DNA of 64,000 nucleotides from Vibrio vulnificus NBRC 15645 = ATCC 27562 (GCF_002224265.1 NZ_CP012881.1:868001-932000), one strand, 5' to 3'. Counted from the stretch's first letter, positions 31,560 to 43,369 are shown. Numbers and translations are program-made. The notes: generated by a model from the sequence alone, not told the origin.

Positions 31560-33230
31560 TTAGTCTTGCCCCAATGTTCGATATTTTTCGCGTAAATTAT
31601 TGCGGATACTGATAGCCGTTAAGTTCAAGCCGACAATCACCGTCACCAATAAAAAGGACGTGGCATACACCAGTGGTCGCGCCGCTTCGATGTTAGATGT
31701 TTGGAAGCCCACATCATAGATATGAAAGCCCAAATGCATAAACTTACGCTCAAGATGGATATAAGGAAACTGGCCATCCACGGGTAAGCTGGACGCCAAC
31801 TTAACCACACCAACCAACATCAACGGTGCCACTTCTCCTGCCGCGCGTGCAATCGCCAAAATCAATCCCGTAATGATGGCGGGAGTCGCCATCGGTAAGA
31901 CCACACGCCACAACGTCTCAAATTGCGTCGCTCCAAGCGCAAGTGAGCCGTGTCGAACCGAGTTGGGGATGCGTGTTAATCCTTCTTCCGTTGTCACGAT
32001 GACCACGGGCAGCGTCAATACAGCCAAGGTCAGTGCAGACCACAACAGCCCCGGCGTCCCAAAGGTTGGAGCAGGAAGGCGCTCTGCATAAAATAGGTTA
32101 TCAATTGAACTACCGATGGTGTAAACAAAAAAGCCTAAACCAAAAACACCATACACAATGGAAGGCACACCAGCAAGATTAATGACTGCGATACGGATGA
32201 TACGAGTAAAGGCGTTATTTTTGGCGTACTCATGCAGATAGATCGCAGCAATAACCCCCAACGGCATCACAATAATCGACATGATCAAAACAAGGAACAC
32301 CGTACCAAATATGGCAGGAAAGACGCCACCTGCCGAGTTGGAATCTCGTGGATTTTCTGAGAGGAATTTCCAAATTTCTCTCCCCCAGTGCACAATTTTA
32401 TCGCCAACATTCATTTTGTTTGGCTGCCAAAAATCCAAAATTTCACTGAGAGGAATAGAGACCACATTACCACTCATTTCTTCCACCAGCAGCGTGTAAC
32501 CCGTGAGTTGCAAACGTAACCCATCAAGCTGCTGGTCGTAGTTGGCCAACTCCTGCTCATAGTGCTCGCGTTCTGCTTGATATTGCTGCAAATACTCGGC
32601 GCTCAACGTGCCATTGAGCTCTTTGCGCCGCTTATCCAGACGGAGCTGTTCCAATTTCCAACTTAACGGTTTGATGTTTTGCTCAACCACCAGCGCAATT
32701 TCTTCACGTAAACGTTCAGCGTATTCGAGCTTGTCTTGCAACAATGGGAAAATATTCTCGCTGGTCTGAGTATCGCCATCACGAAATGCCAAGTAGCGGC
32801 CATAGAAATCGCCGCCACTGCTGCGTTCAAACACAACAATCTCTTCCGGAGTTGTCGGTTCACTGAGTTGCAACTCCAACACCGAAATAAATTCGGAGGG
32901 ATACAGACCTCGATTCGCCACTTTGATCTTCAAACGAACAGCTTCTTGCTCATCTTGCACAATGGCCTGTAAAGATGGCGGCAGTTGCGAAGAGTCTACT
33001 TGGTTTCGCTGATAAACCTGGCCAATCACAAGGCTTCCAACCGATGTTTGTGGCGACAACTGAGGTGAGGTTTTTACTATCGTCCACTGATAGACAGGCG
33101 CTGGCCAGAAGTAATTAAGCCCCTTCCAACCAATCAAAAGCAGCAGTGCCAACACCGAAAGCAAGCTGATGCTGACCGCCCCCCCTGTCAGCCAAATCCA
33201 CGGCGCTCCCGAACGAATCCATTTCAGCAC
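31560..33230 (-). CDS. pstA: Phosphate ABC transporter permease PstA, long form
   Basis: Membrane subunit of the Pst system. At 556 residues it is nearly twice the length of E. coli PstA (about 296). Membrane segment 1 is at about 15-36. It is followed by an extra ~260-residue region, probably periplasmic, with a charged, heptad-like stretch at about 165-250 ([31 protein letters not shown]) that looks like a coiled coil. The normal permease core with its EAA-like loop runs from about 300 to the end. Long PstA proteins are known in gammaproteobacteria, but the job of the extra part is not clear. Confidence 0.93.
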
Positions 33231-33257
33231 GCTAGCTCTCCTAACATTCGACTATGA

Positions 33258-35450
33258 TCACAGCGCACGATATTTATCTCTTAATCTTTGGCGCACCCAC
33301 TCGGCCAGCGAATTGACGGCGAAGGTGAAAACAAACAGCAATAGGGCTGCTAAAAACAATAATCGGAAGTGCGAACTGCCCACTTCTGATTCCGGCAACT
33401 CAACAGCAATGGTCGCAGATAAGGTGCGCATCCCTTCCAAAATATTCCAATCCATTAGCGGCGTGTTTCCAGTCGCCATTAAAACGATCATGGTTTCGCC
33501 AACAGCACGCCCAAGCCCCATCATGATGGCAGAAAAAATTCCCGGGCTCGCGGTGAGAATCACCACATGAGTGAGCGTTTGCCACGCTGTCGCGCCCAGC
33601 GCCAAAGAACCATCAGAGAGATGCTTAGGCACGGAGAAAATCGCATCCTCCGCTATGGTAAAAATGGTTGGAATCACAGCAAAGCCCATGGCTAATCCCA
33701 CCACCATCGCATTACGCTGGTCAAAACCAATCCCATGCTGCGATAGAAATAACCGAATATCGCCGGAAAAAAATAGCGCTTCCAATTCAGGAGCAAACTG
33801 CATTCCGAGCGCGACGACCAGCACCATACTCGGGATTAAGATCAGAGCATGCCAACCATTAGGAATACGATGTCGTATCGTCGCTGGCAACAGAGTCCAG
33901 AGTCCACCAATGAAGACGGTACTCAACGGTAACACCACCATCAAGGTGACCACGCTGATCAAGTGCTGTTCAACTATCGGTGCAAACCACAAGCCGGCAA
34001 GAAAACCGATAATCACCGTTGGCATCGCTTCCATCAGTTCAATGGAAGGTTTGACGATACGACGCATTTTCGGCGCCATAAAATACCCGGTATAAATAGC
34101 CCCAAGTACGGCAATCGGCACCGAGAAAAGCATGGCAAACAAGGCCGCCTTTATTGTGCCAAATGCGATAGGAATAAGGCTAAACTTCGGTTCAAAATCA
34201 TCGCTGGCAGACGTTGACTGCCAAACAAACTCAGGCTCTGGATAACCTTCATACCACACTTTTTGCCAAAGCGATGACAGCGAAATTTCAGGGTATGGGT
34301 TATCCACCGTCGCCAGTGTTAATCGTTCTGGAAAATACGCTAAAAGGTATTGTTCGTTGTTCGACATGGCCGCCATCTGCGGGGCTTGTTGATAAGCGCG
34401 TAAAAACAGAGCCAATTTTTCACTGGTGGTATAGTGGCTCTGTAACGTTCCGTTGGTATAAAAACTGTAGAAACCTTTACGATGCGTATCCGGCAAGAGG
34501 AATTGCACTTCTGAAGCTAACTTAAAATCACGAATGTGCGTCAATTTGCGCTGATTTTGCTGACGGGTATCAAACCATTGCGACACTCGGCCATCATTGC
34601 GAGTGACCAATAAAGAGTAGGCTCCTGCAAGCAGGTCTATTTGACGTACTGAGTGCTTCTGGTCACCCAAGGTGAGATCAACAATCTCTCGCACGACAAA
34701 TTGCTCATCACGCTTCTTCGCCACCACCAACTCAGAACCAGAACGCACATAGAGAGTCTCTCCATCTGGCGTTATAAGAAGTTGCGATGCCACATCAAAG
34801 GTGGTTGCGAACTGGAAATCGCGTTGCACCCACTCTCCTTGCACACTTTGCTGCCAGCGAACATGAACTCGTCCATCGTTTGTTAGCCAAGTTAGCGTTG
34901 GAGAAGGTTCTAAGTTACTGAACGCAAAGCGTGCGATATCACTGCCTTGCGCCGCAAGACGAAAATCAAAGCTAGGGGAATAAATCTCAACCTCAGGTCG
35001 CTGCACACTCTTAGCCAGCGAGCTGTTAAAACGAGGTTTAAATAACGTCACTAGCCCTTGCTGAGAAACAAAGCCATAGCTGTCTAAAGCAGAAACACTC
35101 TTGGCAAAAGCGGTCGGATTCTCACTGATTTGTGCTTCGAATACTGCTTCACCACTATCTAGCTGCCAAAACGTTAGACGACCACCTTCGGTAATAGTTA
35201 ATGCTCTAAGGCCATAATCATCAACAGCAATCGCGACGGGCGGCTTCGTCGCAATAGGCATACTGAGTTTGTTGGGTTCTAGTTTAGCGTCCGAAAAGAG
35301 TGGGATCACCACCATCGCTAAATAGACAAAAATCAACACTAACGCAGCCAAAACCCCAACACCGCCACTGGTTACAGCCATACGAACCAAGCGATCTTTT
35401 AACAATCTCGACTTGTCTCTGGTCTGCAATGTGAACTCGGCTCTGGCCAT
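33258..35450 (-). CDS. pstC: Phosphate ABC transporter permease PstC, long form
   Basis: Partner permease of PstA. The ATG at 35450 gives MARAEFTLQTRDKS (730 residues); an in-frame ATG 31 codons upstream lies beyond the Pho-box promoter and is rejected. E. coli PstC has about 319 residues. Here membrane segment 1 (about 25-50) is followed by ~370 extra residues whose repeated beta-rich pattern (LRALTITEGGRLTFWQLDSG) resembles a WD40-like propeller. The canonical permease domain then starts at about 423. It is first in the pstCAB-phoU unit, preceded by a Pho box. Confidence 0.93.
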   Translation of the reverse strand: MARAEFTLQTRDKSRLLKDRLVRMAVTSGGVGVLAALVLIFVYLAMVVIPLFSDAKLEPNKLSMPIATKPPVAIAVDDYGLRALTITEGGRLTFWQLDSGEAVFEAQISENPTAFAKSVSALDSYGFVSQQGLVTLFKPRFNSSLAKSVQRPEVEIYSPSFDFRLAAQGSDIARFAFSNLEPSPTLTWLTNDGRVHVRWQQSVQGEWVQRDFQFATTFDVASQLLITPDGETLYVRSGSELVVAKKRDEQFVVREIVDLTLGDQKHSVRQIDLLAGAYSLLVTRNDGRVSQWFDTRQQNQRKLTHIRDFKLASEVQFLLPDTHRKGFYSFYTNGTLQSHYTTSEKLALFLRAYQQAPQMAAMSNNEQYLLAYFPERLTLATVDNPYPEISLSSLWQKVWYEGYPEPEFVWQSTSASDDFEPKFSLIPIAFGTIKAALFAMLFSVPIAVLGAIYTGYFMAPKMRRIVKPSIELMEAMPTVIIGFLAGLWFAPIVEQHLISVVTLMVVLPLSTVFIGGLWTLLPATIRHRIPNGWHALILIPSMVLVVALGMQFAPELEALFFSGDIRLFLSQHGIGFDQRNAMVVGLAMGFAVIPTIFTIAEDAIFSVPKHLSDGSLALGATAWQTLTHVVILTASPGIFSAIMMGLGRAVGETMIVLMATGNTPLMDWNILEGMRTLSATIAVELPESEVGSSHFRLLFLAALLLFVFTFAVNSLAEWVRQRLRDKYRAL

Positions 35451-35480
35451 CGAATTTTCTACCCTTTTTGACGTGCTGAC

Positions 35481-35514
35481 ATAATATTTCGTTAAGATGA
35501 CAATTATATTACAG
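35481..35514 (-). promoter_or_regulatory. Pho box and promoter for pstCAB-phoU
   Basis: On the minus strand CTGTAATATAATTGTCAT (35497-35514) matches 15 of 18 positions of the PhoB box. A TATTAT -10 (35481-35486) follows after exactly 10 bases, the canonical geometry for PhoB activation. The pstC ATG is about 30 bases further on. Confidence 0.85.
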
Positions 35515-35647
35515 ATCACATTAACCATATGAAAATAATACAACTATTATGATAGTCATGGTATGAAATAAATCTGTAACAAAAAACACATACTGTGCCT
35601 CCTTATTGAGTCCATTTTTAATTACATGATCAACGTCAGGCCAATTT

Positions 35648-37750
35648 ATGAGTGCGGATAAATTCTATATAGAAAAAGAGCTTAGCTGGCTATCATTCAA
35701 TGAACGGGTATTACAAGAAGCCGCCGACAAAACCGTGCCGCTCATTGAGCGCATTCGCTTTCTTGGTATCTTCTCCAATAACTTGGATGAGTTTTACAAA
35801 GTGCGATTTTCGGATGTGAAACGCCGAATCTTGATTAATCGAGAACAAGGTGGCAATGACATCTCAAAGCACTTACTGTCAAAAATGCAAAGTAAAGCTT
35901 TGAAACTCAACGAACGCTTTGATGAACTCTACAATGAACTGATCCGAGATATGGCAAGACGGCATATTTTTCTTGTCAACGAAAGCCAACTCGATGAAGC
36001 TCAGCAAAAGTGGATCGTGAAGTACTTCCGAAAAGAAGTTCTTCCTCACATCACGCCCCTCATGTTGACTGACGAAATCGACGTATTGCAGTTTCTCAAA
36101 GATGAATATGCCTATATTGCTGTCGAACTGAAGAAGCAAGAACAATCGAAATACGCCTTGCTGGAAATCCCCACCGATCACCTTCCTCGCTTCATTATGG
36201 TTCCGGAGCAAAAAGGCAAGCGGAAGAAAACCATTATTCTACTCGACAACATTATTCGCTTCTGTTTAAACGACATTTTCGGTGGTTTTTTTGACTACGA
36301 GGAGCTCAACGGCTATGCAATGAAAATGACCCGAGACGCCGAATACGACTTGCGTCATGAAGTTGAATACAGCTTGCTAGAGCAGATGTCTGAAGGCCTC
36401 AGCCAGCGCCTAACTGCCTTGCCAGTGCGCTTTGTTTACGAGCGAGATATGCCCGAGGACATGCTCAAATATCTCTGCTACAAACTCAAAATCTCTCACT
36501 ACGACAGCTTGATTCCCGGTGGCCGATATCACAACTTTAAGGACTTTATCGCCTTCCCAAATGTTGGACGCGACTACTTGGAGAACAAACCACTGCCACC
36601 ATTGACCTGCGCAGATTTTGAAGGCTACGCCAACGCTTTTGATGCCATTCGCAATCAAGACATACTGCTGCACTATCCTTACCACAGCTTTGAGCACATC
36701 ACGGAACTGGTACGTCAGGCGTCATTTGATCCTAAAGTCGTCAGCATCAAGATCAACGTTTATCGTGTTGCCAAAAATTCGCGATTAATGAACTCATTGA
36801 TCGATGCAGTGCATAACGGCAAGCGTGTCACCGTGGTTGTTGAGTTACAGGCTCGTTTTGACGAAGAGGCCAATATTGAATGGTCTAAACGCCTAACCGA
36901 TGCAGGAGTGCACGTCATTTTTGGTGTGCCCGGCACAAAAATTCACGCCAAGTTACTCCTTATCACCCGCCGTGAAGAAGAGGGCTTCATGCGCTACGCG
37001 CATATTGGCACAGGGAACTTCCACGAGCGGACAGCCCGTGTTTATACCGATTTTTCCCTCCTCACGGCTGATCAAGAACTCGCTGCTGAGGTAAGAGGGG
37101 TGTTTAGTTACATCATGAACCCCTTCCAGCCCGTTAGATTTCGTCACTTGATTGTATCGCCACGAAACTCTCGCTCACAACTATATCGTCTAGTCGATAA
37201 CGAAATTGCCAATGCACAAGCGGGGAAAAAAGCCGCTATCACACTCAAAGTGAACAATCTTGTCGATAAAGGGCTGATCAGTAGACTTTATGAGGCAAGC
37301 AGTGCCGGGGTGAAAATTCGCATGATCATTCGCGGCATGTGCTCGTTGGTACCTGGGTTAGAAGGACTCAGTGACAACATCGAAATCATCAGTATTATCG
37401 ATCGTTTCTTAGAACACCCCCGAGTCTTGGTTGTCCATAATGATGGTGAACCGTTAGTGTATATTTCCTCTGCTGACTGGATGGAACGCAACATCGATAA
37501 CCGTATTGAGGTGATGTCTCCTGTACGTGATCCACGAATCAAACAACGCATTATCGATATTCTCAACATCCAGTTTACTGATACAGTGAAGGCGCGCCGA
37601 ATCGACAAAGAGATGAGCAATAACTATGTTGAACGCGGCAATCGGAAAAAAATACGTTCTCAGATAGCCATTTACGACTATCTTAAAAATGTTGAGAAAC
37701 ACACGCGTAAGCAAAAAGGGCAAGTAGAACAGAATGACAACAACCCATAG
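35648..37750 (+). CDS. ppk1: Polyphosphate kinase (PPK1)
   Basis: Membrane-associated enzyme that polymerises the ATP gamma phosphate into inorganic polyphosphate. The 700-residue protein has the N, head and two phospholipase-D-like C domains. The autophosphorylated histidine is H433 in [10 protein letters not shown] (E. coli H435), and a second conserved histidine is H590 in [13 protein letters not shown]. It is divergent from pstC. Only a weak Pho-box-like sequence precedes it. Its 3' end overlaps ppx by 17 bases. Confidence 0.97.
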   Translation: MSADKFYIEKELSWLSFNERVLQEAADKTVPLIERIRFLGIFSNNLDEFYKVRFSDVKRRILINREQGGNDISKHLLSKMQSKALKLNERFDELYNELIRDMARRHIFLVNESQLDEAQQKWIVKYFRKEVLPHITPLMLTDEIDVLQFLKDEYAYIAVELKKQEQSKYALLEIPTDHLPRFIMVPEQKGKRKKTIILLDNIIRFCLNDIFGGFFDYEELNGYAMKMTRDAEYDLRHEVEYSLLEQMSEGLSQRLTALPVRFVYERDMPEDMLKYLCYKLKISHYDSLIPGGRYHNFKDFIAFPNVGRDYLENKPLPPLTCADFEGYANAFDAIRNQDILLHYPYHSFEHITELVRQASFDPKVVSIKINVYRVAKNSRLMNSLIDAVHNGKRVTVVVELQARFDEEANIEWSKRLTDAGVHVIFGVPGTKIHAKLLLITRREEEGFMRYAHIGTGNFHERTARVYTDFSLLTADQELAAEVRGVFSYIMNPFQPVRFRHLIVSPRNSRSQLYRLVDNEIANAQAGKKAAITLKVNNLVDKGLISRLYEASSAGVKIRMIIRGMCSLVPGLEGLSDNIEIISIIDRFLEHPRVLVVHNDGEPLVYISSADWMERNIDNRIEVMSPVRDPRIKQRIIDILNIQFTDTVKARRIDKEMSNNYVERGNRKKIRSQIAIYDYLKNVEKHTRKQKGQVEQNDNNP

Positions 37751-39233
37751 TCGAGATATTGCCGCTATCGACCTAGGCTCCAACAGTTTCCATATGATAG
37801 TAGCCAAAGTCGTCGATGAAGATCTGCAATTAATCAGTCGCCATAAACAGCGCGTTTACCTTGCTGATGGCTTGGATAACGAAATGAATCTGAGCCACTC
37901 AGCGATGGAGCGAGGGCTTGAGTGCTTAGCCATGTTTGCCGAACGACTGCAAGGTTTTGAACCAGATAATGTTCGCATCGCGGCCACGCATACCTTACGA
38001 CAAGCGCATAATGCTCATCTATTCTTACAACGCGCCAAGCAAGTCCTACCCTTCCCCATCGAAATAATTCCGGGAGAAGAGGAAGCGCGTTTAATCTATC
38101 TCGGCGTGGCACATACACAATTAGAAGTCTCCTCTAAACTGGTGGTTGATATTGGCGGTGGCAGTACCGAACTGATCATCGGTCGCGATTTTGAACCAGA
38201 GCTACTCAACAGTAAGCAAATGGGGTGCGTCAGTTTCACCAGTCGTTACTTTTCCAACGGAAAAATTACCAAAAAGAACATCAACAAAGCGATCACTGCG
38301 GGTGAGCAAAAGCTGGAATCCATCGCTAGCCAGTATCGCAAAAAAGGTTGGGAGATAGCCTATGGTTCATCAGGTTCCATTAAGGCGATTCACGAAGTAC
38401 TCGTAGGCCTCGGGTTTGAAGATGGCATTATTACCCAAAATCGGCTCGGCACTTTGATCGACATGTTGTGTAGCTTTGATACTATCGATGACATTCAACT
38501 GGCCGGGCTCACTGACGAGCGAAAACCCGTGTTTGCTGCTGGGGTGGCAATCCTCATGGCGGTTTTCCAAACACTAAAATTGTCAGAAATGCACTATTCT
38601 GATGGCGCTCTGCGTGAAGGCTTACTCTATGAAATGGAAAGTGGCTTTGCTCGTTCAGATCTGAGAATGAGAACAACCGAGAACTTAGCCAAAAAGCACT
38701 TGGTGGATTTGGAACATGCTGCGCGTGTTAAAGGTTTAGCCGGTGAACTGCTTGAGCAAGCGCATAAAAAGTTAGGAATAATACGTGAGAGTGAATTGGC
38801 CCACTTATTGGAATGGGCCGCCTTGCTTCATGAAGTCGGACTGAGCATTAGCTTACGTGGTTTTCATCGCCATTCAGCCTATATCTTACAACACACGAAT
38901 ATGCCAGGTTTTAACAGTGAACAACAACTTCTGCTGGCCTCGCTCACTCGCTATCAGCGCAAATCCCTTAAGCTCACCGAACTGCCCGATTTCCACCTCT
39001 ACAGTAGAGAACAAGTGATCAATCTTATTCGCCTTTTGCGCCTCGCCATTCTCATCAATGGTCAACGCAACGATGACCCATTGCCAGACTTTACTTTGGA
39101 AGTGAACGATGATCATTGGTTACTCAGCGGTAAAGACAAAGATTGGTTGGAGAACAACAAATTGCTTTCTGCCGATTTACAAAGTGAGCAAGAACGTTGG
39201 TCACAAGTGAATTGGAAGCTTGAGCTAAAATAA
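37734..39233 (+). CDS. ppx: Exopolyphosphatase (PPX/GppA family)
   Basis: Removes terminal phosphates from polyphosphate and may also act on pppGpp. The 499-residue protein has the actin-like phosphate loop [15 protein letters not shown] at the N-terminus and [14 protein letters not shown] around residue 140, followed by a C-terminal HD-like helical domain ([15 protein letters not shown]). The start overlaps the last 17 bases of ppk1 in another frame, so the two opposing activities are translated from one transcript. Confidence 0.96.
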   Translation: MTTTHSRDIAAIDLGSNSFHMIVAKVVDEDLQLISRHKQRVYLADGLDNEMNLSHSAMERGLECLAMFAERLQGFEPDNVRIAATHTLRQAHNAHLFLQRAKQVLPFPIEIIPGEEEARLIYLGVAHTQLEVSSKLVVDIGGGSTELIIGRDFEPELLNSKQMGCVSFTSRYFSNGKITKKNINKAITAGEQKLESIASQYRKKGWEIAYGSSGSIKAIHEVLVGLGFEDGIITQNRLGTLIDMLCSFDTIDDIQLAGLTDERKPVFAAGVAILMAVFQTLKLSEMHYSDGALREGLLYEMESGFARSDLRMRTTENLAKKHLVDLEHAARVKGLAGELLEQAHKKLGIIRESELAHLLEWAALLHEVGLSISLRGFHRHSAYILQHTNMPGFNSEQQLLLASLTRYQRKSLKLTELPDFHLYSREQVINLIRLLRLAILINGQRNDDPLPDFTLEVNDDHWLLSGKDKDWLENNKLLSADLQSEQERWSQVNWKLELK

Positions 39234-39250
39234 TCCTCCGCAAGGACTGA

Positions 39251-39279
39251 AAACAAGGCTGTGTAAGCCTTGTTTTTTT
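39251..39279. terminator. Terminator between ppx and pstS
   Basis: AAACAAGGCT pairs with AGCCTTGTTT around GTGTA, with a T-run after it on the plus strand and TTTTC on the minus strand. It touches the pstS stop codon and serves the converging ppk1-ppx and phoBR-pstS transcripts. Confidence 0.8.
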
Positions 39280-40231
39280 ATAGGCCAACTTTTGCTAACT
39301 CTGCTTGAGCAAAATCACGGGTGATAGAAACATAGCCATCTTTTTCCACTAACGCTTGTCCCTGAGCAGAATAGATAAACTTAATAAACTCCGCTTCAAT
39401 GGGACTCAACGGTTTATTGGGGTGTTTGTTCACGTAAACGTACAAGTAGCGAGATAGAGGGTAATCGCCAGTCAGAATATTTTCTCGACTCGGATAAACA
39501 AACTCATTACCTCGCTTCGCAATAGGAAGTAGGCGCACACCCGCCACACGATAACCCACTCCAGAGTAGCCTATGCCACTGAGCGTGGAGGCCACCGATT
39601 GCACTACCGAAGCCGACCCCGGCTGCTCATTCACTTGGCTTTTAAAATCGCCGCCACACAGGGCGTGCTTTTTGAAGTAACCGTAGGTTCCAGAAACCGA
39701 ATTGCGCCCAAAGAGCTGAAAGTTGCGCTTTGCCCACTCCGCATTAATACCCAGTTGCACCCACGTGCTGACAAAATCCTCTGCACCACAGCGTAAAGTT
39801 GCAGAGAAAATAGCGTCCAACTGCAGAAAGTTGAGACCTTTAACCGGATTATCTTGATGAACAAAAATACCGATGGCATCAATCGCAACTCGCAACGCAG
39901 TGGGTTTATAACCATGAGTTCGCTCAAACGCTTCCACTTCTCTTAAACGCATCGGACGGCTCATCGGACCAAACTGCGCCGTTTGTTCCGTCAGCGCGGG
40001 AGGTGCCGTTGAAGAGCCAGAGGCTTGCACCTGAGCATTAATGTTCGGATAAAGTGCCTTAAACTCTTCCACCCATAGCGTGGTCATCCCCGCGAGCGTA
40101 TCCGAGCCGACAGATAACAAATTCCCAGAAACACCGGGAAGCTTTTGATAAGGTTGCAACGGTTTATCCAATGCCTGAGCACTCGCACTCATTCCACCCA
40201 TCAACACTAAACTCAACCACCATCGTTTCAT
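39278..40231 (-). CDS. pstS: Periplasmic phosphate-binding protein, PstS family
   Basis: Solute-binding protein that delivers phosphate to the Pst permease. In 317 residues a signal peptide ([20 protein letters not shown]) precedes a type II periplasmic-binding fold with phosphate-contact segments [32 protein letters not shown] and [12 protein letters not shown]. The start codon overlaps the phoR stop as ATGA, so it is the third gene of phoB-phoR-pstS and is separated from pstCAB by ppk1-ppx. A genome may hold another pstS elsewhere. Confidence 0.93.
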   Translation of the reverse strand: MKRWWLSLVLMGGMSASAQALDKPLQPYQKLPGVSGNLLSVGSDTLAGMTTLWVEEFKALYPNINAQVQASGSSTAPPALTEQTAQFGPMSRPMRLREVEAFERTHGYKPTALRVAIDAIGIFVHQDNPVKGLNFLQLDAIFSATLRCGAEDFVSTWVQLGINAEWAKRNFQLFGRNSVSGTYGYFKKHALCGGDFKSQVNEQPGSASVVQSVASTLSGIGYSGVGYRVAGVRLLPIAKRGNEFVYPSRENILTGDYPLSRYLYVYVNKHPNKPLSPIEAEFIKFIYSAQGQALVEKDGYVSITRDFAQAELAKVGL

Positions 40232-41526
40232 TTCGCCACCAACTTTGCCGGTAAAACGAATGAAAACTTACTGCCACTGCCAACTTTACTTTGGATATCC
40301 AAATGTGTGTCGTGATGAGTCAAAGCATGTTTTACAATCGCCAGACCTAAACCACTGCCCCCGGTGTCGCGAGAGCGTGCTTTGTCAACACGATAAAAAC
40401 GCTCTGTCAGACGATGGATATGTTGCGGTTCAATACCATCACCACTGTCTTCCACTTCTAGGCAAGCACCCTTGCTATTGCGATACCAGCGAACCTGTAC
40501 TTTTGCACCAGCTGGTGTGTACTTTACGGCATTGTATACTAGGTTCGAAATAGCACTGCGCAGTTGATCTTCATCGGCATAGACTTTGAGCGCTTTATCC
40601 ACTTGGAAAGAGATGGCGTGCTGATTCTCACCACTCAAACTTACCGCTTCTTTCTCTAACACTTCCAGCATGGCAGGCACATCAACCACTTCATCCAACT
40701 CATGGATTGGCGACGCTTCGATCTTGGACAAGGTTAACAACTGATTCACTAAACTGTTCATTCGATTCAGTTGTTCCGTCATCACACGATGGGCTTTACC
40801 CCACATGGGGCCAACCAACATGTCCGGGTCTTCGGTCATTTCGAGATAACCCTGAAGCACCGTCATTGGCGTACGTAACTCATGGGAAACATTAGCAAAA
40901 AAGTTTCGACGCATGCCTTCTAGCTGTTTCAACTGCGTCACATCACGCACCACCATCAAGTGCTCGCCTTCAGTATAAGGAACAATACGCAGTTCCAGCG
41001 TACGTTCAACGTTCAGTGGCGAACACATTTCCAACGGTTCAGAAAAATCATTGCCAGAGAGATATTTAATAAAGTCAGGAGTACGAAGAAGATTAGAAAT
41101 AGGCTGACCAGAATCTTCAGGCCAATGGAAACCTAATAGATGTTGCGCCAGTTTATTGCACCAAACAATGTTGCCCTCCGCACGAAACACCACAACCGCA
41201 TCAGGCAACGATTCTGCCCCATTGCGGAAACGACGGATCAAATTCGTCAGTTCTTTGCGCTTGCGTCGCTGTCTTTGCTGCAAGCGATAAAGGCCATTAA
41301 ACAGAGATTCCCAATTGCCACTGCCCGACGGTGGCGTTAAACGCTTTTCATCCCAGAGCCACGCAGACAAACGTACCTGATTGTTTAAATGCCAACCAAG
41401 CTGCAAAGCCGTCGCCACCAAAAGCAGCCACGGCATATATCCGAATATCCACCCCACAATCACCCAGGGGGTGTAAAAAAAAGCCAGCTCCCATGCCAGC
41501 TTTTTCCAAGTTAATCTTTCAACCAC
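40228..41526 (-). CDS. phoR: Phosphate regulon sensor histidine kinase PhoR
   Basis: Membrane sensor kinase that phosphorylates PhoB when phosphate is scarce. The 432-residue protein has two closely spaced N-terminal membrane segments (about 13-47) with almost no periplasmic loop, a charged linker, a PAS domain (about 95-200), the phosphoacceptor H215 in [16 protein letters not shown], and a C-terminal ATPase domain with [17 protein letters not shown] and [12 protein letters not shown]. It follows phoB by 20 bases. Confidence 0.97.
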   Translation of the reverse strand: MVERLTWKKLAWELAFFYTPWVIVGWIFGYMPWLLLVATALQLGWHLNNQVRLSAWLWDEKRLTPPSGSGNWESLFNGLYRLQQRQRRKRKELTNLIRRFRNGAESLPDAVVVFRAEGNIVWCNKLAQHLLGFHWPEDSGQPISNLLRTPDFIKYLSGNDFSEPLEMCSPLNVERTLELRIVPYTEGEHLMVVRDVTQLKQLEGMRRNFFANVSHELRTPMTVLQGYLEMTEDPDMLVGPMWGKAHRVMTEQLNRMNSLVNQLLTLSKIEASPIHELDEVVDVPAMLEVLEKEAVSLSGENQHAISFQVDKALKVYADEDQLRSAISNLVYNAVKYTPAGAKVQVRWYRNSKGACLEVEDSGDGIEPQHIHRLTERFYRVDKARSRDTGGSGLGLAIVKHALTHHDTHLDIQSKVGSGSKFSFVLPAKLVAK

Positions 41527-41546
41527 TCACGACTCCGACATGGTAT

Positions 41547-42236
41547 TTACGCTTTCGTAGAGAAACGATAGCCCGCGCCTCGCACTGTTTGAATCAGTTT
41601 ATCATGCCCTGCATCTTCTAGCGCTTTACGCAGGCGACGAATGTGAACATCAACCGTGCGATCTTCCACATAAACATTGGTTCCCCACACATTGTTCAAC
41701 AGTTGCTCACGACTGTATACGCGCTCTTGATGGGTCATAAAGAAATGCAACATCTTGAACTCTGTTGGCCCCATATCAACAGGCGCGTCATTGGCCGTCA
41801 CACGGTGAGAAACAGGATCGAGTTTAAGCCCTTGAACATCGATCACATCTTCTAGTGCGGTTGGCGTGACACGGCGAATCACCGCCTTAAGGCGAGCCAC
41901 TAACTCTTTTGGCGAAAAAGGCTTGGTAATGTAATCGTCCGCACCGACTTCAAGGCCACGAACTTTGTCTTCTTCTTCACCACGAGCCGTCAACATCACC
42001 ACAGGGATGTTACGAGTCAGCTCTTCACGCTTCATGTGCTTAATAAAATTGATGCCACTGCCACCTGGCAGCATCCAGTCCAGTAATACTAAATCTGGGA
42101 AGGGTTCAGCAAGTTTGTTTACTGCCGTATCATAATCTTCAGCTTCAACCGCCTGGTAACCTTTCTGTTCAAGCACGAAACACAACATTTCGCGAATTGG
42201 CGCTTCGTCCTCTACTACCAGAATCCTTCTAGACAT
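41547..42236 (-). CDS. phoB: Phosphate regulon response regulator PhoB
   Basis: OmpR-type transcription activator of phosphate-starvation genes. The receiver domain (1-~120) has the phosphorylated D53 ([13 protein letters not shown]) with D10/E11 and K105-region residues (YITKPF). The C-terminal winged helix includes [35 protein letters not shown]. The length of 229 is standard. Its own promoter carries a Pho box, indicating autoactivation. Confidence 0.98.
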   Translation of the reverse strand: MSRRILVVEDEAPIREMLCFVLEQKGYQAVEAEDYDTAVNKLAEPFPDLVLLDWMLPGGSGINFIKHMKREELTRNIPVVMLTARGEEEDKVRGLEVGADDYITKPFSPKELVARLKAVIRRVTPTALEDVIDVQGLKLDPVSHRVTANDAPVDMGPTEFKMLHFFMTHQERVYSREQLLNNVWGTNVYVEDRTVDVHIRRLRKALEDAGHDKLIQTVRGAGYRFSTKA

Positions 42237-42298
42237 AATTGAATAACCTTATGTAAGTTTGAATAATTTATAGGCCCTAGCCCTTTGCAACTGAAAGC

Positions 42299-42332
42299 AT
42301 TATCACGTTCAATTATGACACTTTTGTGACCT
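42299..42332 (-). promoter_or_regulatory. Pho box and promoter for phoB-phoR-pstS
   Basis: On the minus strand AGGTCACAAAAGTGTCAT (42315-42332) matches 14 of 18 positions of the PhoB box. A GATAAT -10 (42299-42304) follows after 10 bases. The phoB start is about 65 bases downstream. Confidence 0.85.
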
Positions 42333-42454
42333 TTGCAAACAAATTTTCATATAACTGTCTTTGTTGATTCATCTTGTTTTTTTCCAACTCGATTAGGACA
42401 AGCTAGAAAAAATTGCCTATCATGTTGCCCCTGTATTTATCTTAGAGAAGCGCT

Positions 42455-43369
42455 ATGTGGTTTAAAAACTGTATGGTCTATCGCGTGAATCGCGAGATTG
42501 AATTCAACGCAGATCAACTTGAAAAACAATTGGCAGAGTTCCGTTATACGCCTTGTGGCAGCCAGGATAAGCAAAAATTTGGCTGGGTAAGCGCGATGGG
42601 ACGACACGGTGATATGATGACCCACGTGTCAGAAGACCGCATTCTTATCTGTGCTAAAAAAGAAGAAAAAATGCTGCCCGCTTCGGTGATCAAAGAATCA
42701 CTGAATGCCAAAGTGGAAGCGATGGAAGCCCAAGAAGGCCGCCCGCTGAAGAAAAAAGAGAAAGAAACACTTAAAGAAGACATCATTATCGATCTTCTAC
42801 CACGAGCTTTCAGCCGCAGTAGTCACACCTATGTGCTCATCTTGCCAAAAGAAGGGTTTATTTTGGTCGATGCCAGCAGCTACAAAAAAGCGGAAGACGT
42901 GCTCGCACTGCTGCGCAAAACTATGGGTAGCCTACCTGTTGTACCTGCGATTCCAGAAAAAGCGGTTGAGACTACGTTGACTGAATGGGTAAAAACAGGC
43001 CAAACACCACAAGGTTTCCATTTACTCGATGAAGCCGAACTTAAATCTGTTCTGGAAGATGGCGGCATTATTCGCTGTAAGAAGCAAGAGCTCACCAGCG
43101 ACGAAATTCTCAGCCATATCGCTGCAGATAAAGTGGTGACAAAACTAGCTCTCAATTGGCAAGAGCGATTGGAGTTTGTTCTGGCCGATGACGCGAGCAT
43201 CAAACGTTTGAAGTTTTCTGATGAATTACGCGATCAGAACGACGATATTCCAAGAGAAGATCAAGCAGCACGCTTTGATGCAGACTTTTCTCTCATGTGT
43301 GGCGAGCTGTCTGCATTTTTGCCTAATCTTTTTCAAGCACTGGGTGGTTTACCTCACCCTAACGCTTAA
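42455..43369 (+). CDS. rdgC: Recombination-associated protein RdgC
   Basis: Nucleoid-associated protein that forms a ring around duplex DNA and limits RecA action. The 304 residues match the family from the conserved start [17 protein letters not shown] to the C-terminal domain with [16 protein letters not shown] and [11 protein letters not shown]. It is divergent from phoB and has a plausible TATCAT -10 about 40 bases upstream. Confidence 0.96.
   Translation: MWFKNCMVYRVNREIEFNADQLEKQLAEFRYTPCGSQDKQKFGWVSAMGRHGDMMTHVSEDRILICAKKEEKMLPASVIKESLNAKVEAMEAQEGRPLKKKEKETLKEDIIIDLLPRAFSRSSHTYVLILPKEGFILVDASSYKKAEDVLALLRKTMGSLPVVPAIPEKAVETTLTEWVKTGQTPQGFHLLDEAELKSVLEDGGIIRCKKQELTSDEILSHIAADKVVTKLALNWQERLEFVLADDASIKRLKFSDELRDQNDDIPREDQAARFDADFSLMCGELSAFLPNLFQALGGLPHPNA

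Noticed and set aside
35574..35591. Pho box before ppk1 (CTGTAACAAAAAACACAT)
   Set aside because: Only the first half-site and the A-tract fit; the second half matches poorly and no -10 follows at the right distance.
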